From Acinetobacter marinus (GTDB lineage Bacteria > Pseudomonadota > Gammaproteobacteria > Pseudomonadales > Moraxellaceae): 64,000 nucleotides of DNA. The notes under the pieces were generated by a model. It did no database searches. It saw nothing but the letters and a program-made list of their open reading frames with translations, and was not told where the DNA came from. Positions 36,380-45,753 of this stretch are shown here, one piece after another. The translations under genes were made by a program, and so were the position numbers. Position 1 is the first letter of the stretch. Each line of letters begins with the position of its first letter. The DNA lies in the NCBI RefSeq assembly GCF_900096915.1, contig NZ_FMYK01000003.1, positions 310,001 through 374,000 on the forward strand, read 5' to 3'.

Positions 36380-36414
36380 AAAACTGCTGAAATGATCTTG
36401 ATTTCAGCAGTTTT
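36380..36414. terminator. Terminator between nnr and the PepSY gene
   Basis: A perfect 14-bp stem (AAAACTGCTGAAAT) with a 7-nt loop and TTTT after it on each strand. It serves the converging nnr and PepSY genes. Confidence 0.88.
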
Positions 36415-36459
36415 GTTGAGTGATTATTTTCTTTGGCGCTTGTGTTTGGCGTGAAGCAA

Positions 36460-38112
36460 CTAACTTTCCGAAGGGATTTGTTTGAGTTTGATCGGTGACC
36501 AAATTGAACCTTCAGGTGCAACTTGGGCACGGCTACGTGCTTGCTGATAAAAGCGACAAAATGCCAAGGCAAAAATCAATGCGAACACATCAATCCAGAT
36601 TAGATCAACACCTGCATGCCACAAGCCGAGTTGTGGTATCAGCACAGCAATCATGCTGGTCACAGGAATCGCAAACAAGATCAGTGCAATGATCAGGAAG
36701 AATTGTGGTAAGGCTTTGGCTGCACCAACCACAAAAGCATAGACCACGCTCAGCACAAACAGCACATAGTAACTATACATTATCAGATGATTGATGCTGA
36801 GTAACTCAGGATTGATCACATATGCCCAGCGCAGAAACAGTAAGCTGGCAAACACAGCAAGCACACAGCCAAGACAGGTGCCGATGGTGAGATTTGCCAT
36901 AAACATCACATCTTTGCGTTGTTGTGGTTGAGGCAGATTTGGATTTTTTTGCTTTTTCAGGCGTGTTTCTACCCACAGAATATTGCCTGAATAAAATAAA
37001 AATGCTCCACCAATGCCGAGAATAAAATACATCCATCGGGTTGGGTCGCCACCAAAGTTTCCAAAATGCAGGGCAAACATGGAGTTGATTAATTTATCCA
37101 GTGCACCACTTTCAGAAGTGAGCATTGCGGTGTCGATCGGTGTCGATTGATAGGGATTAAAATTGACAATAGCGAAATTATCACCACGCAACATTTGATC
37201 TGGACTATACAAGGCTGCAGAAACATTGGCTTTTTGAGGTGTATCCAAATTATTCATGCGCATGCCGATGATTTGATATTCTGGCGCAGTTTGCGATAGC
37301 TTTTGATAGAGCTGTGCAATGTTCAGCTGAGGATCAGCCACTAAGCTGACTTCGGCACGCGTACGGTCAAAAGGTGCTTGCTTGGCAAGTGTCCCCATTG
37401 CGCCATACAGTAAGTCATGAAAGGCGAAGACAATGACCGTCACTGCAATAATGATATGAAAAGGTAGGCTGACGATACCAACCACGTTATGCGTATCAAG
37501 CCAAAAGCGCTTTTTATTCTTGCCTTTGCGGATGGCAAAAAAGTCTTTGACCAGTGTTGGTAGTAGTACGATCAATCTAGACATAATTGCCAGAAAATAC
37601 AGTACTGAGACAATGCCCATGATGTACACGCCCAGCGTATGGTGCCCTAACATGCCAGGCACGCCAGCGGTTTCATGCAGTTGTTCGATCAACCAGCCGA
37701 CTTTGGAAACATTTTCTTGGGCGACGAGTAATTGTCCTTGCTCATCTAAGGTTGCCAGCATCCGACCTTGTGCAATGTCGATCTCGTGATGATCATCATG
37801 CGCCTCATCGGCATGCACAGGCTCCCACTGTATTGGCGCATTAAACAATTCTTTTGAGGCAAAATTGAGCTCAAATCCTTGTGCAAAGGCTTCGGGATGC
37901 TGAGTGCGCACTTGCTGAACCAAATCGTCATATTGATTCAGTTTGATGGGCGCCAAACGTTGCTCAGGCGGGGCAGCCCAACGACTTAAATCATGCTGGA
38001 ACATGGTCAGTCCACCTGCAAAAAAGCAAATGAACAGAAAAATGCCCGCAGTGATGCCGACCCATGTGTGTAAATTTTTCGATACTTTGATCAAATCGGC
38101 TCGAATTTTCAT
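36460..38112 (-). CDS. PepSY-associated transmembrane protein (copy 1)
   Basis: 550 residues with about six hydrophobic helices. The N-terminus (LHTWVGITAGIFLFICFFAGGLTMFQHDL), the central KKRFWLDTHNVVGIVSLPFHIIIAVT and the later LHFGNFGGDPTRWMYFILGIGGAFLF are typical of PepSY_TM proteins, which often accompany TonB-dependent siderophore receptors and may act as inner-membrane iron reductases. Several conserved His residues (HTW, HH in GMLGHHTLG, DTHN, LHFG) may bind heme or metal. A small membrane-protein gene lies 4 nt upstream. Confidence 0.88.
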   Translation of the reverse strand: MKIRADLIKVSKNLHTWVGITAGIFLFICFFAGGLTMFQHDLSRWAAPPEQRLAPIKLNQYDDLVQQVRTQHPEAFAQGFELNFASKELFNAPIQWEPVHADEAHDDHHEIDIAQGRMLATLDEQGQLLVAQENVSKVGWLIEQLHETAGVPGMLGHHTLGVYIMGIVSVLYFLAIMSRLIVLLPTLVKDFFAIRKGKNKKRFWLDTHNVVGIVSLPFHIIIAVTVIVFAFHDLLYGAMGTLAKQAPFDRTRAEVSLVADPQLNIAQLYQKLSQTAPEYQIIGMRMNNLDTPQKANVSAALYSPDQMLRGDNFAIVNFNPYQSTPIDTAMLTSESGALDKLINSMFALHFGNFGGDPTRWMYFILGIGGAFLFYSGNILWVETRLKKQKNPNLPQPQQRKDVMFMANLTIGTCLGCVLAVFASLLFLRWAYVINPELLSINHLIMYSYYVLFVLSVVYAFVVGAAKALPQFFLIIALILFAIPVTSMIAVLIPQLGLWHAGVDLIWIDVFALIFALAFCRFYQQARSRAQVAPEGSIWSPIKLKQIPSES

Positions 38113-38116
38113 GATG

Positions 38117-38317
38117 TTATCCTCGAACCAAGATTAAACAGCCATAGGCAATCGCATTGGCGATGGCAAAAATCACCATACTTTGCCAACCTTTGGGAAT
38201 GAGATAGGCGAAAAAAAACATAAACATCCACACCCACGGAATCGTCCACATGCCAAGCTGCGGTGCCAACATGCGGTCGACGTGTGGCAAACTCAGCAAA
38301 AACACCATACTGCCCAA
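38117..38317 (-). CDS. Small membrane protein upstream of PepSY copy 1, start uncertain
   Basis: 66 residues from a TTG; the first ATG is at 38308. It has two or three hydrophobic segments (MVFLLSLPHV, WVWMFMFFFAYLI, VIFAIANAIAYGCLIL). The frame stays open upstream to a stop at 38369-38371 and the extra codons (TFAGLFLGFSFASIL) look like genuine protein, but no start codon lies in them. The gene has therefore probably lost its 5' end. It is 4 nt from the PepSY gene and likely a partner subunit. Confidence 0.55.
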   Translation of the reverse strand: MGSMVFLLSLPHVDRMLAPQLGMWTIPWVWMFMFFFAYLIPKGWQSMVIFAIANAIAYGCLILVRG

Positions 38318-38373
38318 GATACTGGCAAAGCTAAACCCTAAAAAGAGCCCTGCAAAAGTTTTCGTCCACTAGC

Positions 38374-38556
38374 TTGCCTCAGCCACTTGGCATTGCGACC
38401 TTTACGGGGATGTTACTGGGTTTTGTGGTCTGGCTTGGCTATATTATTTTTGTATTTAGTTGCAAAACTATCGCTAAGCTCGGAATAATTAGTCTGATCA
38501 TTTTGCTGGTGATGGCAGGGCTTGCCTATGGCTTGAAATATTGGAGTGGCGTATGA
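38374..38556 (+). CDS. DUF3649-type small membrane protein, 5'-truncated
   Basis: Reading from a TTG gives 60 residues. The segment IATFTGMLLGFVVWLGYIIF resembles the DUF3649 core (a Leu-rich helix ending in a Trp/Phe-rich stretch), and a second helix follows. The open frame begins at 38335 without an ATG or GTG, and a full-length family member would have another N-terminal helix. The TGA overlaps the ATG of PepSY copy 2 (ATGA). The N-terminal part seems to have been lost at the junction with the divergent module. Confidence 0.55.
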   Translation: MPQPLGIATFTGMLLGFVVWLGYIIFVFSCKTIAKLGIISLIILLVMAGLAYGLKYWSGV

Positions 38557-40298
38557 AAGAGGGCTTTCGTCAGTGCATGGCATGGTTACATACGTGGACA
38601 GGTTTGGTGGTCGGTTGGATTCTATTTTTTGTCTTTTTGACAGGCACGACTGGCTATGTCAAAGATGAAATCAATCGGTGGATGCAACCCGAACGCCCAA
38701 TGCAACAAGCCAACTATGCACCTACCTCACAACAATTAACCCAAGCATTGACGTTTTTAAGCCAACATGACGATGCCAAACATGCCGAGCGTTGGGGAAT
38801 CAATCTGCAAAATGCCGAGCGTGGTCATGAAAGTTTAGAATTGAATTGGTCTTTACCTGCTAAAGAAGGTGAAGCCTATGGTGCTTATGGTCAAGCCACT
38901 TTAGATACCACAACAGGACAGCCCTATGCGGGTGCTCATCCACCTCGGGCAACAGGTGGCGGGCAGGCATTATTTACCCTACATTATACCTTGCACTATA
39001 TTCCCTATGATTGGGGGATTCGCATTGTTGGTATTTGTACCATGTTTATGTTTGTGGCGCTGATCTCTGGCATCATCACCCATAAGAAAATTTTTAAAGA
39101 CTTTTTTACTTTTCGTTCAGGAAAAGGACAGCGCTCGTGGCTTGATGCGCATAATGTGCTTGGCGTCATTGCTTTGCCATTTTATTTGATGGTGACGTAT
39201 AGCGGGCTGATTTTTTTCTTAAATGCGTATATGCCACTCGGTGTGCCGTCAGTGTATGGTTTTGGTGCGGAAAATGAACAGCGCTATTATCAAGATGTCT
39301 ACCCAGAATATTATCCAGATCAAGTCAAGCTCAATGAAAATCAAGCGCCTGCAAAGTCCATTGCGCTATCAACTTTAGCTCCAACGCAAGCGACTTTGAC
39401 ACGGTTGATTGCACAGACTGATCAATATTGGGGACAGGATCAAGTCTCAGGGTTGACCATTTATAGTGCTACGCAATACTCCCCAATGCGAGTCAATATG
39501 CAACGCCAGCATGGTCACGAAATCACGAGACCAAATTCCACATTGGAATATATCGTACATGCTGATGGCAGCACTGCATTCAAAGATAAACCACCTAAAC
39601 CTGTAGCACGTGTCGTTGCTGATACTTTTGTCGGGCTGCATGTCGGCTATTATGCTTCTGCATTGATCCGCTGGATGTATGTCATTACGGGGCTAATCGG
39701 TACAGCGATGATTGCCACAGGTTTGGTGTTGTGGACGGTGAAGCGCCGTCCGAAACAGCTAAAAGCCAGCAAAATGAGCTTTGCACATGGTTTGGTCGAG
39801 CGACTCAATATTGGCATGATTACAGGTTTACCGTTGGGTTTGGCGATGTATTTTTGGGCAAATCGCTTATTGCCCGTTACGCTTGAAACCCGTGCTGGCT
39901 GGGAAATGCATGCCTTGTTTTTGAGTATTTTATTCGCATGGATTTATGCTTATCTGCGTCCAATCCCTCGAGCGTGGTTTGAGTTATTGTCGTTGATTGC
40001 GGTAGCGTATTTGTTACTACCGATCCTCAATGCGTTGACCACTGATCGACATCTATGGGCAACTGCACAAGCTGGGGATTGGGGACTATTTAGCATTGAT
40101 CTCGGCTTTATTTTATTTGGCTTTATTTTTGCGGGTTGTAGCTATTTTGTCTGGCGCAAACGTCATTCGATTTTGCAAAGTCCAGTAACATCCAAAAAAC
40201 AGAAAAGTGCTTCAATGACTACTCAGCAGACGATTCCAGAAAGCACAATTCTCGAAAGCACAATGCACAACACGCTTTCCAATGAGGATCGCTCATGA
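38553..40298 (+). CDS. PepSY-associated transmembrane protein (copy 2)
   Basis: 581 residues from the ATG at 38553, which overlaps the upstream stop. The pattern follows copy 1: MAWLHTWTGLVVGWILFFVFLTGTTGY, LHYTLHYIPYDWGIRIVG, GQRSWLDAHNVLGVIALPFYLMVTYSGL and VADTFVGLHVGYYASALIRWMYVITG. Helix-borne His residues recur at the same relative places. The C-terminal tail (about 50 residues) is Ser/Thr-rich and unlike the core. The DUF3325 gene overlaps its stop. It probably works with the TonB-dependent receptor downstream in iron acquisition. Confidence 0.9.
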   Translation: MKEGFRQCMAWLHTWTGLVVGWILFFVFLTGTTGYVKDEINRWMQPERPMQQANYAPTSQQLTQALTFLSQHDDAKHAERWGINLQNAERGHESLELNWSLPAKEGEAYGAYGQATLDTTTGQPYAGAHPPRATGGGQALFTLHYTLHYIPYDWGIRIVGICTMFMFVALISGIITHKKIFKDFFTFRSGKGQRSWLDAHNVLGVIALPFYLMVTYSGLIFFLNAYMPLGVPSVYGFGAENEQRYYQDVYPEYYPDQVKLNENQAPAKSIALSTLAPTQATLTRLIAQTDQYWGQDQVSGLTIYSATQYSPMRVNMQRQHGHEITRPNSTLEYIVHADGSTAFKDKPPKPVARVVADTFVGLHVGYYASALIRWMYVITGLIGTAMIATGLVLWTVKRRPKQLKASKMSFAHGLVERLNIGMITGLPLGLAMYFWANRLLPVTLETRAGWEMHALFLSILFAWIYAYLRPIPRAWFELLSLIAVAYLLLPILNALTTDRHLWATAQAGDWGLFSIDLGFILFGFIFAGCSYFVWRKRHSILQSPVTSKKQKSASMTTQQTIPESTILESTMHNTLSNEDRS

Positions 40299-40645
40299 AT
40301 GATGCTGTACTGATGGTCTTATCGACATTGATTTTGATCTTTTTGGGCATGTTGTGCTTAAGTTATTCGATGGAAAAGCACTATAAAAGTGTATTTAGTC
40401 GTCCGTTCTCGACACCAAAGTTAATATTGTTTCGGGTGCTGGGTTGGAGCCTATTGCTCCTGTCGATGTATTGCTGTATCAACATTTGGAATCTACCCAT
40501 CGGCTTGGCGGCATGGTTTGGTTTGCTTACTTTTATCGTGGCACTGTTGATCTATATACAAGCATATCAAGCGTCGTGGACACGCTATTTGGCGGTTGTT
40601 TTGGCTGGGATATTGATCTGTTTACAAGGGATTCTACTGTTTTAA
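40295..40645 (+). CDS. DUF3325 family membrane protein
   Basis: 116 residues with four hydrophobic segments. The family marks YSMEKHYKSVFSRP, LGWSLLLLSM and LAAWFGLLTFIVALLI match DUF3325, a family that accompanies PepSY proteins and TonB receptors. The ATG overlaps the PepSY stop (ATGA). Its role is unknown. Confidence 0.88.
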   Translation: MNDAVLMVLSTLILIFLGMLCLSYSMEKHYKSVFSRPFSTPKLILFRVLGWSLLLLSMYCCINIWNLPIGLAAWFGLLTFIVALLIYIQAYQASWTRYLAVVLAGILICLQGILLF

Positions 40646-40854
40646 CATTCAAAGTAAATTTAACATTCAAAGCGAACCCTGTTCGATGTAGCTCACGACA
40701 CAGTTATATCGCAAGTTTTTACGCTGGTTTTGAGAATATCTAAACCATCTCATCAGGTTTAAATGTTGTTTTATGACCGTATCATGTCAACTAAATGTAT
40801 TTAAAAACCAAGACATTGCTTATTTTGTGACGGGGTTTGTGAATTTTTTATTTT

Positions 40855-40880
40855 AAATACAATCATTCTCATTCATAATG
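40855..40880. promoter_or_regulatory. Possible Fur box upstream of the TonB receptor gene
   Basis: The sequence AATCATTCTCATTCATAATG, 40 to 60 bp before the receptor start, reads on the other strand as TGAATGAGAATGATTG. This resembles the repeated GATAAT-like hexamers of Fur sites. Iron-dependent repression would fit the genes. The match is by eye only. Confidence 0.5.
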
Positions 40881-40919
40881 CGTAACATTATGTAAATAAT
40901 TGATGGAATTTAGGGCGCA

Positions 40920-43019
40920 ATGATGAAAGCACAACCAACCAAACTGGCGTTAATGATTGCACTACTTAGTGCAAATGTATTGGCGTATGCTGCAGCGGAT
41001 GCAGAACAACCGACTGTTCAAACAGCAGAGCAAAATAGTGATGAACAAAAGCGTGACGAACAAAAAGTACATACGCTTGCACCGATTATCATTGTAGGTT
41101 CAGCAGCAAAAGATGGTGAGGCGCTTTTAGAGCAACCACTTTCAACCAGTGTCATTGATCAAGAACAATTAAAAGAAAGTGGTGCAGACAAATTGGATAA
41201 TGCCTTGTTTTATGAAGCAGGTGTTTTGGCTCAGCCTTATGGTGCAGATAACAAATCACAATGGTTTAAAATCCGTGGTTTTGATGCAAGTCAAACCTTA
41301 GATGGTACGGCACTCGCACCAAATGGTTTCTTCGTTTGGGAGCCAGAAGTCTATGGTTTGGAACGTATCGAAATGGTCAAAGGCGCAAGTTCTTTTAATT
41401 ATGGTGCATCTGATACAGGCGGAAATGTGAATTAAGTCTCAAAACGCCCGACGCTCGAACCACAGGGCGAGTTGACTTATGCAGTGGGTAGTAATGACAA
41501 GTTAGAATTTGGTGGGGATTATAGCGGTTTCTTCACCGATGATGGTGATGTGCGCTATCGTATGGTTGGATTATTCCGTCAAGCGGATGGTCAGCAAGAT
41601 GGCTCAACCATGGATCATTATTATGTTGCACCGAGCTTTGCGTGGGATATTACCGATCGAACGCATTTCACCTTACTGAGTAGTTTTTTGAAAAAAGATG
41701 GCGTGCCGACGTCAGGGTTCTTACCACTTTACGGCACGGTACTGGATACACCCTATGGCAAAATCAATCCGAAAACACATTTGGGTGAGCCTGATCGTGA
41801 CCATACTAAGCTAGAGCAGTATTCGGTGGGCTATGAGTTTTCTCATGAGTTTGAAAATGGATTAACGGCAAGTCAAAACTTCCGCTGGGGACGTTTAGAC
41901 ATTGATCAGCTCTCTACTTTTGTATATGGGTCAGATAATGATCGTTTGGGTAATCGTGGCTATAGTTACACCAATGGTACTTCCGATACATATAGTGTTG
42001 ATAACCGTGTGTTGAAAGAGTTTAATTTTGGTGTAGCATCGAATACTGTCATGGCGGGTATCGACTATCAACATAATAAAACTGACGGTGTTAACACAGG
42101 CTTTGGGACTACTGTGTCATCAATAGATTTGTTTAATCCTGTACATTCACCTGACTTTATTTTGGAAACTGCTGATCCGTATAACCTCAAAACTGAACAG
42201 CTTGGTTTTTATTTATCCAATCAGATGAACATTAATGATATGTTCGACATCAATTTGAATGTCCGTCAAAATCAGGCAGAGTCTACCGTTGATGGTACGA
42301 AAGCCTATGATGTTGATCATACGACTTACGGTGCAGGGCTAATGTATCATGCGCCTCTGGGTATTTCACCATATCTCAGCTATTCAACCTCGTTTAAACC
42401 GACTACAGGTAAAGATGCATCAGGACGTTTTTATGAACCGTATGAAGGCGAGCAATTTGAAGTTGGGGTTAAATATGAGCCAGAATGGATCGATGGTTTG
42501 TTTACATTGGCATATTTTGATTTGACTGAGAAAAATGCCTTAGTCAGTGATTCATCGAATGTCCAAGTTCAAGCAGGTGAGCGCACCAATAAAGGGGTGG
42601 AGCTACAAGCTGATTTAAATCTTACTGATAATTTGGCAACACAATTTGCCTATACACATAATGACTCAGATCAAGTGTTGTCCGTGGGTAACACCGTTCG
42701 CACCCCGTTGATTCCAAATGATCAGTTCTCTGCCAAAGTGAGCTATCAATTTATCGGTGATACCATTCTCAATGGTTTGAAACTTGGCGCTGGTGTACGC
42801 TATGTGGGAAGCTCGACGGATGAACAATGGTATCCTGGCGTGAAAATTGACTCATATACATTGGTCGATGCGATGTTGAGCTATCCATTAGCAGAGCAGT
42901 TTAATTTACAAATCAATGCCACGAATTTGGGCGATGAAGAATACGTCAGCGGCTGTTCTTTCTATTGTTACTATGGCGAATCACGTTCTGTAGATATGCG
43001 TGTGACTTATCAGTGGTAA
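40920..43019 (+). pseudogene. TonB-dependent siderophore receptor gene with in-frame stop
   Basis: One frame runs from 40920 to 43019 (about 699 codons) with a single TAA at 41433-41435. The left part has a signal peptide (to AYA, about residue 24), a TonB-box-like segment (LAPIIIVGS) and most of the plug (WFKIRGFDASQTLDGT, YGLERIEMVKGASSFNYGASDTGGNVN). The frame continues after the stop with VSKRPTLEPQGEL and the full barrel, ending VTYQW. Receptors normally read GGNVNYVSKRP, so a Tyr codon has probably become TAA. The barrel is otherwise uninterrupted, so this is a recent loss or a base error. Confidence 0.88.
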
Positions 43020-43044
43020 GTTAAAAGTGTTATCTTAAAAACAG

Positions 43045-43077
43045 AAAACGGCGATGCTTGAATCATCGCCGTTTTTT
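43045..43077. terminator. Bidirectional terminator between TonB receptor and metR
   Basis: A 12-bp stem AAAACGGCGATG / CATCGCCGTTTT with a 7-nt loop and a T-run after it. It lies between converging genes. Confidence 0.88.
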
Positions 43078-43102
43078 ATGTCTTAGATGCTCAAATCAGA
43101 AG

Positions 43103-44020
43103 TTAATCATAATAACTGTCTCGTTTTTTCGAGAATTTTTCCAGCTGTTGCAAAAATCCTGCGAAATATTCCTTTGGTTTATCTTCAGTCCGATAGCCAG
43201 CGTACAATGTACGGCGTAGCCCGTGTTCTGCAACAAACGCAAAGCGACGACTGGTGACCCAACCTTTTTGTTCATATTCATTCACCACCCAGTCAGGTAA
43301 TGCTGAAATCCCTCGACCACTGGCGACCAGTTGGATCAACATTTGTGTAAGTTCAGTGGTGCGGATGTGCTTTGGTTGGACATTGGCAGGGATAAAGATA
43401 TGCGCCATGATGTCCAGACGATGCTTATCGACAGGATAGGTGATCAGTGTTTCATCACAGAGGTCTTGGAGCGTGATGTCATTTTTACGTGCTAACGCAT
43501 GGGTATGTGCCAACACCAGTCGAGATTCATATTCAAAGATTGGAAAATATTCAATGCCTTTGAGTGCAATCGGATCGGCGGTGATCAGTAGGTCAAATTC
43601 ACCATTTTGCAATAGCTCATGTGGATTGACCTCAAAAGCCGAGGCAAAATCCAAATCCACATCAGGATAATTCAGTCGATATTGATTGAGCAGCGGCATC
43701 AGCCAATCGAAACAGCTATGACATTCTGAGGACAAAATAATCCGTCCTGTCTGACCGTGTACGATGCGGGTAATGTCGGATTGAGTCAGTTGCACTTGCG
43801 GTAAAATATCATCGGCAAGCTGTAGTAAGCGCTGTCCAATAGTGGAAAATTGCACAGGACGACTACGCCGATTCACAATGTCCACATCGTACCAATGCTC
43901 AAGCTCTTTGAGCTGATGCGAGATTGCAGATGGCGTGAGATTGAGTTCGTTGGCAGCAGCCACCAATGAGCCATGATAGCGGAGCGCTTGTAAAGTCCGA
44001 AGATGACGGAGTTCTAACAT
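43103..44020 (-). CDS. metR: LysR-family regulator MetR
   Basis: 305 residues. The LysR DNA-binding domain opens the protein (LRTLQALRYHGSLVAAANELNLTPSAISHQLKELE). The effector domain carries SSECHSCFDWLMPLLNQYR, a near-signature of MetR, then PVDKHRLDIMAHIFIPANV and QLVASGRGISALPDWVVNEYEQKGWV, all close to E. coli MetR. MetR activates methionine-synthesis genes with homocysteine as cofactor. No metE lies next to it in this window, so its targets are elsewhere. Confidence 0.9.
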   Translation of the reverse strand: MLELRHLRTLQALRYHGSLVAAANELNLTPSAISHQLKELEHWYDVDIVNRRSRPVQFSTIGQRLLQLADDILPQVQLTQSDITRIVHGQTGRIILSSECHSCFDWLMPLLNQYRLNYPDVDLDFASAFEVNPHELLQNGEFDLLITADPIALKGIEYFPIFEYESRLVLAHTHALARKNDITLQDLCDETLITYPVDKHRLDIMAHIFIPANVQPKHIRTTELTQMLIQLVASGRGISALPDWVVNEYEQKGWVTSRRFAFVAEHGLRRTLYAGYRTEDKPKEYFAGFLQQLEKFSKKRDSYYD

Positions 44021-44200
44021 GATATCGATGCGATGAATGTTTGATTAATATGATTCATCTTAGCATGATTTGGCTGAAAGATATTCATTGCTCATGGTGA
44101 AACATTTATAGCAAAACATTCATAGCAAAACATGCATGCGTAGGACATCGGTGAAAAAAATGAATGGTGCATATACACCATTCACTCATCAAAATAATGG

Positions 44201-45070
44201 CTAAGCTGCATGCTGTGGCTGAGCATGTAGTTGATCAGCGATGATCGACCAAAGCTGTTGATGTGATGGTTTAAACATCGCCATATGACCGATATGCGAT
44301 AGACCATATTGCTTGGGTGCCAAGCTGATCATTTTGGTGGTACTATTGGGGTAGGTGCGTAGCAGATCTTGTACATTGTGCTTGGTGGCGATCTCATCAT
44401 CTAGCGCATGAACAGCGGTGATCGGACTGCGAATTTCACTATGGAAATCTTCAAAAACGGTTTTGCCGATGGCATTGGTCGCATAGCCACCTTTGTTACA
44501 ATATTCACGCCATTCTGCACCGACACCTTTTGGTAGGTTTTCCCCCATACCAATAAAGTGCGTTGCCGCATAGCCTTTGAAAAAGCTCGATACTGGAAAA
44601 ATTACATTGAACATAATTGGACCGAGGAACTTGGTTTTGCCACCAAGCCCTTTGGTATTACCTGATGAGCCTGCCACAGCCACGACACTTTTTACTTTTT
44701 GATAGTTTTGTGCCAAACCAAGCAATTGCCCGCCTGCACTGTGTCCGATCAGATGAATTTGGCTGACATTGCTCAATTGGCATAATTTGTCGATAGCTGC
44801 CACCAGATCAAGCTGTCCCCATTGATGAATAAAGGCTTTGGATTTGGCAACAGGCTCGTATAAGGAATCGCCGATACCTCGAAAATCAAAGGTCATCACA
44901 TCATAGCCTTGCTCGCTCAGCCATGTGGCAAAGGCTTGGTAAAAGCCTTGCTTGATACCTGTTGCTGAGCCAATCAAAATCGGCAACTGCGTTGAATCTT
45001 TTTGTTTTGGAAAAAAACGACCTTGCAGGACGTAACCATCGGCGCAGGTAAATTGGATTTTTTCAAACAT
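44201..45070 (-). CDS. Alpha/beta hydrolase (paralogue of the 20.2 kb gene)
   Basis: 289 residues, no signal peptide. The nucleophile elbow is GHSAGGQ near residue 110, preceded by MTFDFRGIGDSLYEP and HQWGQLDLVAAIDKL. An Asp (HALDDEIATKH) and late His (SHIGHMAMFK) complete the triad. It shares the layout and several motifs with the hydrolase at 20247-21143, so the two belong to one lineage-specific family. It has its own promoter region. The substrate is unknown. Confidence 0.88.
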   Translation of the reverse strand: MFEKIQFTCADGYVLQGRFFPKQKDSTQLPILIGSATGIKQGFYQAFATWLSEQGYDVMTFDFRGIGDSLYEPVAKSKAFIHQWGQLDLVAAIDKLCQLSNVSQIHLIGHSAGGQLLGLAQNYQKVKSVVAVAGSSGNTKGLGGKTKFLGPIMFNVIFPVSSFFKGYAATHFIGMGENLPKGVGAEWREYCNKGGYATNAIGKTVFEDFHSEIRSPITAVHALDDEIATKHNVQDLLRTYPNSTTKMISLAPKQYGLSHIGHMAMFKPSHQQLWSIIADQLHAQPQHAA

Positions 45071-45266
45071 GTGACGATCCGATTTTATGGAATAAGCTGA
45101 TATTTAACCTGTCCCAACTGAGTATTTAAATAGTATTAAGTAACTTTGCAGTCAAATTTTTTACACAGAATAGTCAAGCGCCTTACAAAGCAATCACATA
45201 AAGCAAATTTTGCAAACCTTGCAGCTTTAGTACAATTTTGCTGTAAATAGATTAAGGAGATGTATT

Positions 45267-45632
45267 TTGAAAAAAGTCGTGTTTAGTAGTGTCGCCTTAG
45301 CGTTGTCAATTGCGTCAATGACAGCATTCGCCAATGAAAATGCAGTGAATCAGCAAGCATTGACCCCAACACAAACCACCTCAGTCGCCAATGCGCTAAA
45401 ACTTGCTGATAACAGTAAAGTCAAAATTAAAGCCAAAGTGGTGAAATCACTGGGTAATGAAGAATATCAGTTAAAAGATTCAACAGGGCAGATCACAGTT
45501 GAAATCGATGATGAGCTATGGAAAAACCAAGCTGTGAAAACTGGACAAGAACTTGAAGTCATCGGTGAAATCGACATTGATCATAAACCGACTAAACAAG
45601 TAACAATTGATGCAGAGCAGATCAATTTTTAA
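45267..45632 (+). CDS. YgiW/YdeI family periplasmic OB-fold protein
   Basis: 121 residues from a TTG start with a strong ribosome-binding site (AAGGAGA). A signal peptide ends at TAFA (about residue 22). The mature part, KVKIKAKVVKSLGNEEYQLKDSTGQITVEID and then GQELEVIGEIDIDHKPTKQVTIDAEQI, matches the bacterial OB-fold (BOF) family. Relatives in enterics are stress- and peptide-tolerance proteins of the periplasm. Confidence 0.9.
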   Translation: MKKVVFSSVALALSIASMTAFANENAVNQQALTPTQTTSVANALKLADNSKVKIKAKVVKSLGNEEYQLKDSTGQITVEIDDELWKNQAVKTGQELEVIGEIDIDHKPTKQVTIDAEQINF

Positions 45633-45711
45633 AGACTTGGATCAATCGATTACTCAGTTTAAACAAATGAGTTGACTGAAGTCTGCTCAGCTTGTCGAAA
45701 AGTGTTGACGT

Positions 45712-45740
45712 AAAAGCGCTAAGCCTTAGCGCTTTTTTTT
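45712..45740. terminator. Bidirectional terminator after the YgiW-type gene
   Basis: An 11-bp stem AAAAGCGCTAA / TTAGCGCTTTT with a 3-nt loop and eight Ts. It also serves the converging DUF2058 gene. Confidence 0.9.
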
Positions 45741-45753
45741 GTATCCGAAATAC

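Noticed and set aside
19362..43019. Stop-codon reassignment explaining the two TAA codons
   Set aside because: The stops replace Glu in one gene and Tyr in the other, and TAA ends many other genes in the window normally.
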